NCBI RefSeq assembly: GCF_947487305.1
Contig: NZ_CANKWH010000010.1
Location: 94,275 to 158,274 of the forward strand
From: an uncultured Paracoccus sp.
GTDB lineage: Bacteria; Pseudomonadota; Alphaproteobacteria; Rhodobacterales; Rhodobacteraceae
DNA length: 64,000 bases
Reading direction: 5' to 3'
Part shown: positions 62,147 through 64,000 of the stretch, in pieces
Position numbering within the stretch: the stretch's first letter is position 1
Layout: every line of letters begins with the position of its first letter
The notes under the pieces: model-generated
What the model was told of the DNA's origin: nothing
The model's input: the letters and a program-made list of their open reading frames with translations, nothing else
Database searches by the model: none
Program-made: the position numbers and the translations under genes

Positions 62147-62643
62147 CTGTTCGCCCCTTCATCCCCTATACTGACCCGCGCCTGCACCGCCCGGCAGAGC
62201 CGGTAGCCGAGATCACCGAGACGGTGCGGATGATCTGGGACGATATGACCGACACGATGGAGGCGATGCCGGGGGTCGGCCTTGCCGCGCCGCAGATCGG
62301 GATCATGCTGCGGCTGGCCGTGGTAGATGCCTCGGAGAAACGTGGCGAGGCCGTGCGCATGGCCAATCCCGAGGTCCTGCACGCCTCGGTCAAGCTGCGC
62401 GGCCATGACGAGGCCAGCCCCAACCTGCCCGGCGTCTTCGCCAAGATCGAACGCCCCCGCGCAGTGACGGTGCGCTTCCTGAACGATCAGGGCGAGATCG
62501 AGGAGCGCGATTTCGTCGGCCTGTGGGCGACCTCGGTGCAGCACCAGATCGACCATCTGAACGGCAAGGTCTATGTCGACCACCTGTCGCCGCTGCGCCG
62601 CAAGATGCTGGTGCAGAAGTCGGGTAAGCTGGCGCGGCGATAG
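62143..62643 (+). CDS. Degenerate peptide deformylase paralogue (third of three)
   Basis: A 166-residue deformylase-fold protein with an intact frame. Motif 1, GVGLAAPQIG (residues 44-53), is kept. Motif 2, normally EGCLSIPG, reads EASPNLPG (residues 90-97), so the metal-binding Cys is replaced by Ser92. Motif 3 reads HQIDH (134-138), so both His remain but the catalytic Glu is Gln135. Hydrolytic activity is therefore not expected. It is translationally coupled to the second copy and followed by an intergenic repeat and fmt. Confidence 0.9.
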   Translation: MTVRPFIPYTDPRLHRPAEPVAEITETVRMIWDDMTDTMEAMPGVGLAAPQIGIMLRLAVVDASEKRGEAVRMANPEVLHASVKLRGHDEASPNLPGVFAKIERPRAVTVRFLNDQGEIEERDFVGLWATSVQHQIDHLNGKVYVDHLSPLRRKMLVQKSGKLARR

Positions 62644-62652
62644 GCGGGTGGA

Positions 62653-62699
62653 CTGGGGCGCTGCCCCAGACCCCGGGATATTTATGCCAAGATGAAAGG
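62653..62699 (+). repeat. Hairpin-plus-tail intergenic repeat, copy 2
   Basis: A perfect 7-bp stem (62653-62659 with 62663-62669) precedes ACCCCGGGATATTTATGCC and AAGATGAAAGG. The stem-then-tail order and tail match copy 1 at 51008. The tail's purine run AAAGGGG acts as the Shine-Dalgarno of fmt. Confidence 0.7.
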
Positions 62700-62706
62700 G
62701 GCTGCC

Positions 62707-63600
62707 ATGCGCGTGATCTTCATGGGAACGCCGGATTTCTCGGTTCCGGCGCTCAGGGCGATTGCCGCCGCGCATGAGGTGGTGGCGGTCTATTCGCAGC
62801 CGCCGCGCGCGGCGGGGCGCGGGCAGAAGCCCCGGCCCTCGCCGGTGCAGCGTGCCGCCGAGGATCTGGGCATCCCGGTGCGGGCGCCTGTCAGCCTGAA
62901 GGGGGCCGAGGCGCAGGCCGAGTTCACGGCGCTAGGGGCCGATGCCGCGGTGGTCGTGGCCTATGGGCTGATCCTGCCGCAAGCTGTGCTGGATGCGCCG
63001 CGCCTCGGTTGCCTGAACATCCATGCGAGCCTCCTGCCGCGCTGGCGGGGGGCGGCGCCGATCCACCGGGCGGTGATGTCGGGCGATGCCGAGACCGGGG
63101 TGGCGATCATGCAGATGGAGGCGGGGCTGGATACCGGCCCGGTTCTCGCCGAGGCGCGCACCGCGATCGGGGCCGGGGAGACCACGGCAGACCTGCATGA
63201 CCGGCTGTCGGTGATGGGGGCCGAACTGGTGGTCGATGTGCTGGGGCGGTTGCCCCTGCCCGCGACGCGGCAGCCCGAGGATGGCGTGACTTATGCGCAG
63301 AAGATCGACAAGGCCGAGGCTCGGGTGGACTGGCAAAAGCCCGCCGCCGAGGTGGACCGGCTGATCCGGGGGCTGTCGCCCTTTCCCGGCGCCTGGTGCG
63401 AGGTGGCGGGCGAGCGGGTGAAACTGCTGCGCAGCCGTGTGGCCCAAGGCAGCGGCGCGCCGGGACAGGTGCTGGGCGGGTTCACCGTGGCCTGTGGGGA
63501 CGGCGCGGTCGAGGTGCTGGAGGCGCAACGGGCCGGCAAGAAGCCGATGGCGGCGGCTGAGTTGCTGAAGGGCTGGGTGCTGCCGGCGTGGGTGGACTGA
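62707..63600 (+). CDS. fmt: Methionyl-tRNA formyltransferase
   Basis: A 297-residue enzyme that formylates initiator Met-tRNA with 10-formyl-[17 protein letters not shown] at the N-terminus, the signature [19 protein letters not shown] (Asn, His; about residues 105-125) and [16 protein letters not shown] 62707 is chosen; an ATG five codons earlier lies in the repeat tail. It works with the deformylases encoded upstream: formyl on, formyl off. Confidence 0.95.
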   Translation: MRVIFMGTPDFSVPALRAIAAAHEVVAVYSQPPRAAGRGQKPRPSPVQRAAEDLGIPVRAPVSLKGAEAQAEFTALGADAAVVVAYGLILPQAVLDAPRLGCLNIHASLLPRWRGAAPIHRAVMSGDAETGVAIMQMEAGLDTGPVLAEARTAIGAGETTADLHDRLSVMGAELVVDVLGRLPLPATRQPEDGVTYAQKIDKAEARVDWQKPAAEVDRLIRGLSPFPGAWCEVAGERVKLLRSRVAQGSGAPGQVLGGFTVACGDGAVEVLEAQRAGKKPMAAAELLKGWVLPAWVD

Positions 63601-63683
63601 GGTCGCACGATGCCGCATTGTTCTAGAAAGTTAAGAAGTTCTGTTGGTTAGACAAGGAGCGGCGATCCGCGCCGGTGTTTCTA

Positions 63684-63935
63684 ATGCCCTTATATTTCCA
63701 TGATTCAATTAGCTTTGGCGTCTTTCGCCTCAATTTGTCAAAATCCGGCATAGGTATTTCTGTGGGCGTGAAGGGTTTCCGTTTGGGAACCGGGCCTCGC
63801 GGGCACTACATTCGCGCAGGTACACATGGAGTCTACTACCGACAGACGTTAGGTGGATTGGGTAGCCGCACAGCGACTGAGTCAAGTAAGGCCACTATTA
63901 CGCCGCCCATAACATCTGCGCATCTAGTGTTCTGA
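63684..63935 (+). CDS. DUF4236-domain protein in lower-GC DNA
   Basis: An 83-residue protein. Residues 1-55 match the DUF4236 pattern (LNLSKSGIGISVGVKGFRLG, GTGPRGHYI, GVYYRQTLG); the rest is short and Ser/Thr-rich, so it may be a truncated member. No clear Shine-Dalgarno sits at ATG 63684; AAGGAG at 63654 would better serve GTG 63675. Codon use is AT-richer than all neighbours (ATT, TTA-type and TTT codons), pointing to recent transfer. Function unknown. Confidence 0.7.
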   Translation: MPLYFHDSISFGVFRLNLSKSGIGISVGVKGFRLGTGPRGHYIRAGTHGVYYRQTLGGLGSRTATESSKATITPPITSAHLVF

Positions 63936-63947
63936 GTCTGACGCCTC

Positions 63948-64000
63948 TTACCTGTTGCCCCTGATTTCATCGAGGGCGTTGAGGGCGCGGCGTTCGCGGG
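63948..64000 (-). CDS. C-terminal end of a reverse-strand gene (partial)
   Basis: From the right edge, an open reverse frame reads ALNALDEIRGNR then TAA (63950-63948). The composition returns to high GC and the sequence looks like a charged C-terminal helix. Only 17 codons are in view, so the product cannot be named. Confidence 0.4.
   Translation of the reverse strand, partial: RERRALNALDEIRGNR

Overview
The window is a dense stretch of high-GC chromosome from an alphaproteobacterium, most likely Rhodobacteraceae/Paracoccaceae and close to Paracoccus. The placement is inferred from the gene families (gyrB tail, accA, ftsEX, phaAB, DUF4175, zinc-ribbon and DUF465 proteins, several def genes beside fmt), the many 4-bp ATGA gene overlaps, and a hairpin-plus-tail intergenic repeat seen twice. 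No rRNA, tRNA, CRISPR array, transposase or prophage gene was seen. About 60 protein genes are supported. The long ORFs antisense to them are by-products of GC-rich codons.

Layout. 1-2155: 3' part of gyrB and an outer-membrane beta-barrel gene. 2145-8581: the four-gene ligase-associated DNA repair set (nuclease, Lhr-type helicase, ATP-dependent ligase, MBL exonuclease), split by an opposite-strand SGNH lipoprotein gene. 8612-11913: an Lrp regulator divergent from a class V PLP enzyme, a WYL regulator and a GST. 11917-27716: a catabolic island with a GMC oxidoreductase, a non-pyrrolysine MttB-like methyltransferase, an XRE regulator, a membrane di-iron desaturase/hydroxylase, a leaderless PhnD-like protein, two FAD amine oxidoreductases (one fused to GcvT) and a complete peptide/opine-type ABC importer. 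The set suggests uptake and oxidative demethylation of an N-methylated compound; the substrate cannot be read from sequence.

27758-33303: TetR regulator with a small membrane protein, AtoE-type transporter, and a type I secretion pair without visible cargo. 33512-37009: MlaA/MlaC lipid-trafficking proteins, then an H-NOX nitric oxide sensor with its hybrid histidine kinase. 37093-41464: a GFA-family gene whose only sensible start codon is ATA, PBP1A, and amtB without glnK. 41532-47636: polyprenyl synthase, TrmN6-like methyltransferase, DUF465, phaB-phaA, an EAL phosphodiesterase and tag. 47611-53536: tlpA divergent from argH with only 21 bp between starts, then a tiny LptM-like lipoprotein, lysA and a DUF4175 protein. 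53543-57261: zinc-ribbon protein, ftsE-ftsX-plsC-FMN protein operon. 57335-61040: small DUF1127-like gene with an upstream 25-codon ORF, gdx coupled to accA, and malY with an L,D-transpeptidase. 61120-63600: three tandem deformylase genes (the third has lost catalytic residues) and fmt. 63601-64000: lower-GC DNA with a DUF4236 gene and the tail of a reverse-strand gene.

The points most worth following are the N-methyl catabolic island, the degenerate third deformylase, the ATA-start GFA gene, the LptM-like lipoprotein, the accA-gdx coupling and the shared intergenic repeat that supplies start-region sequence to two genes.
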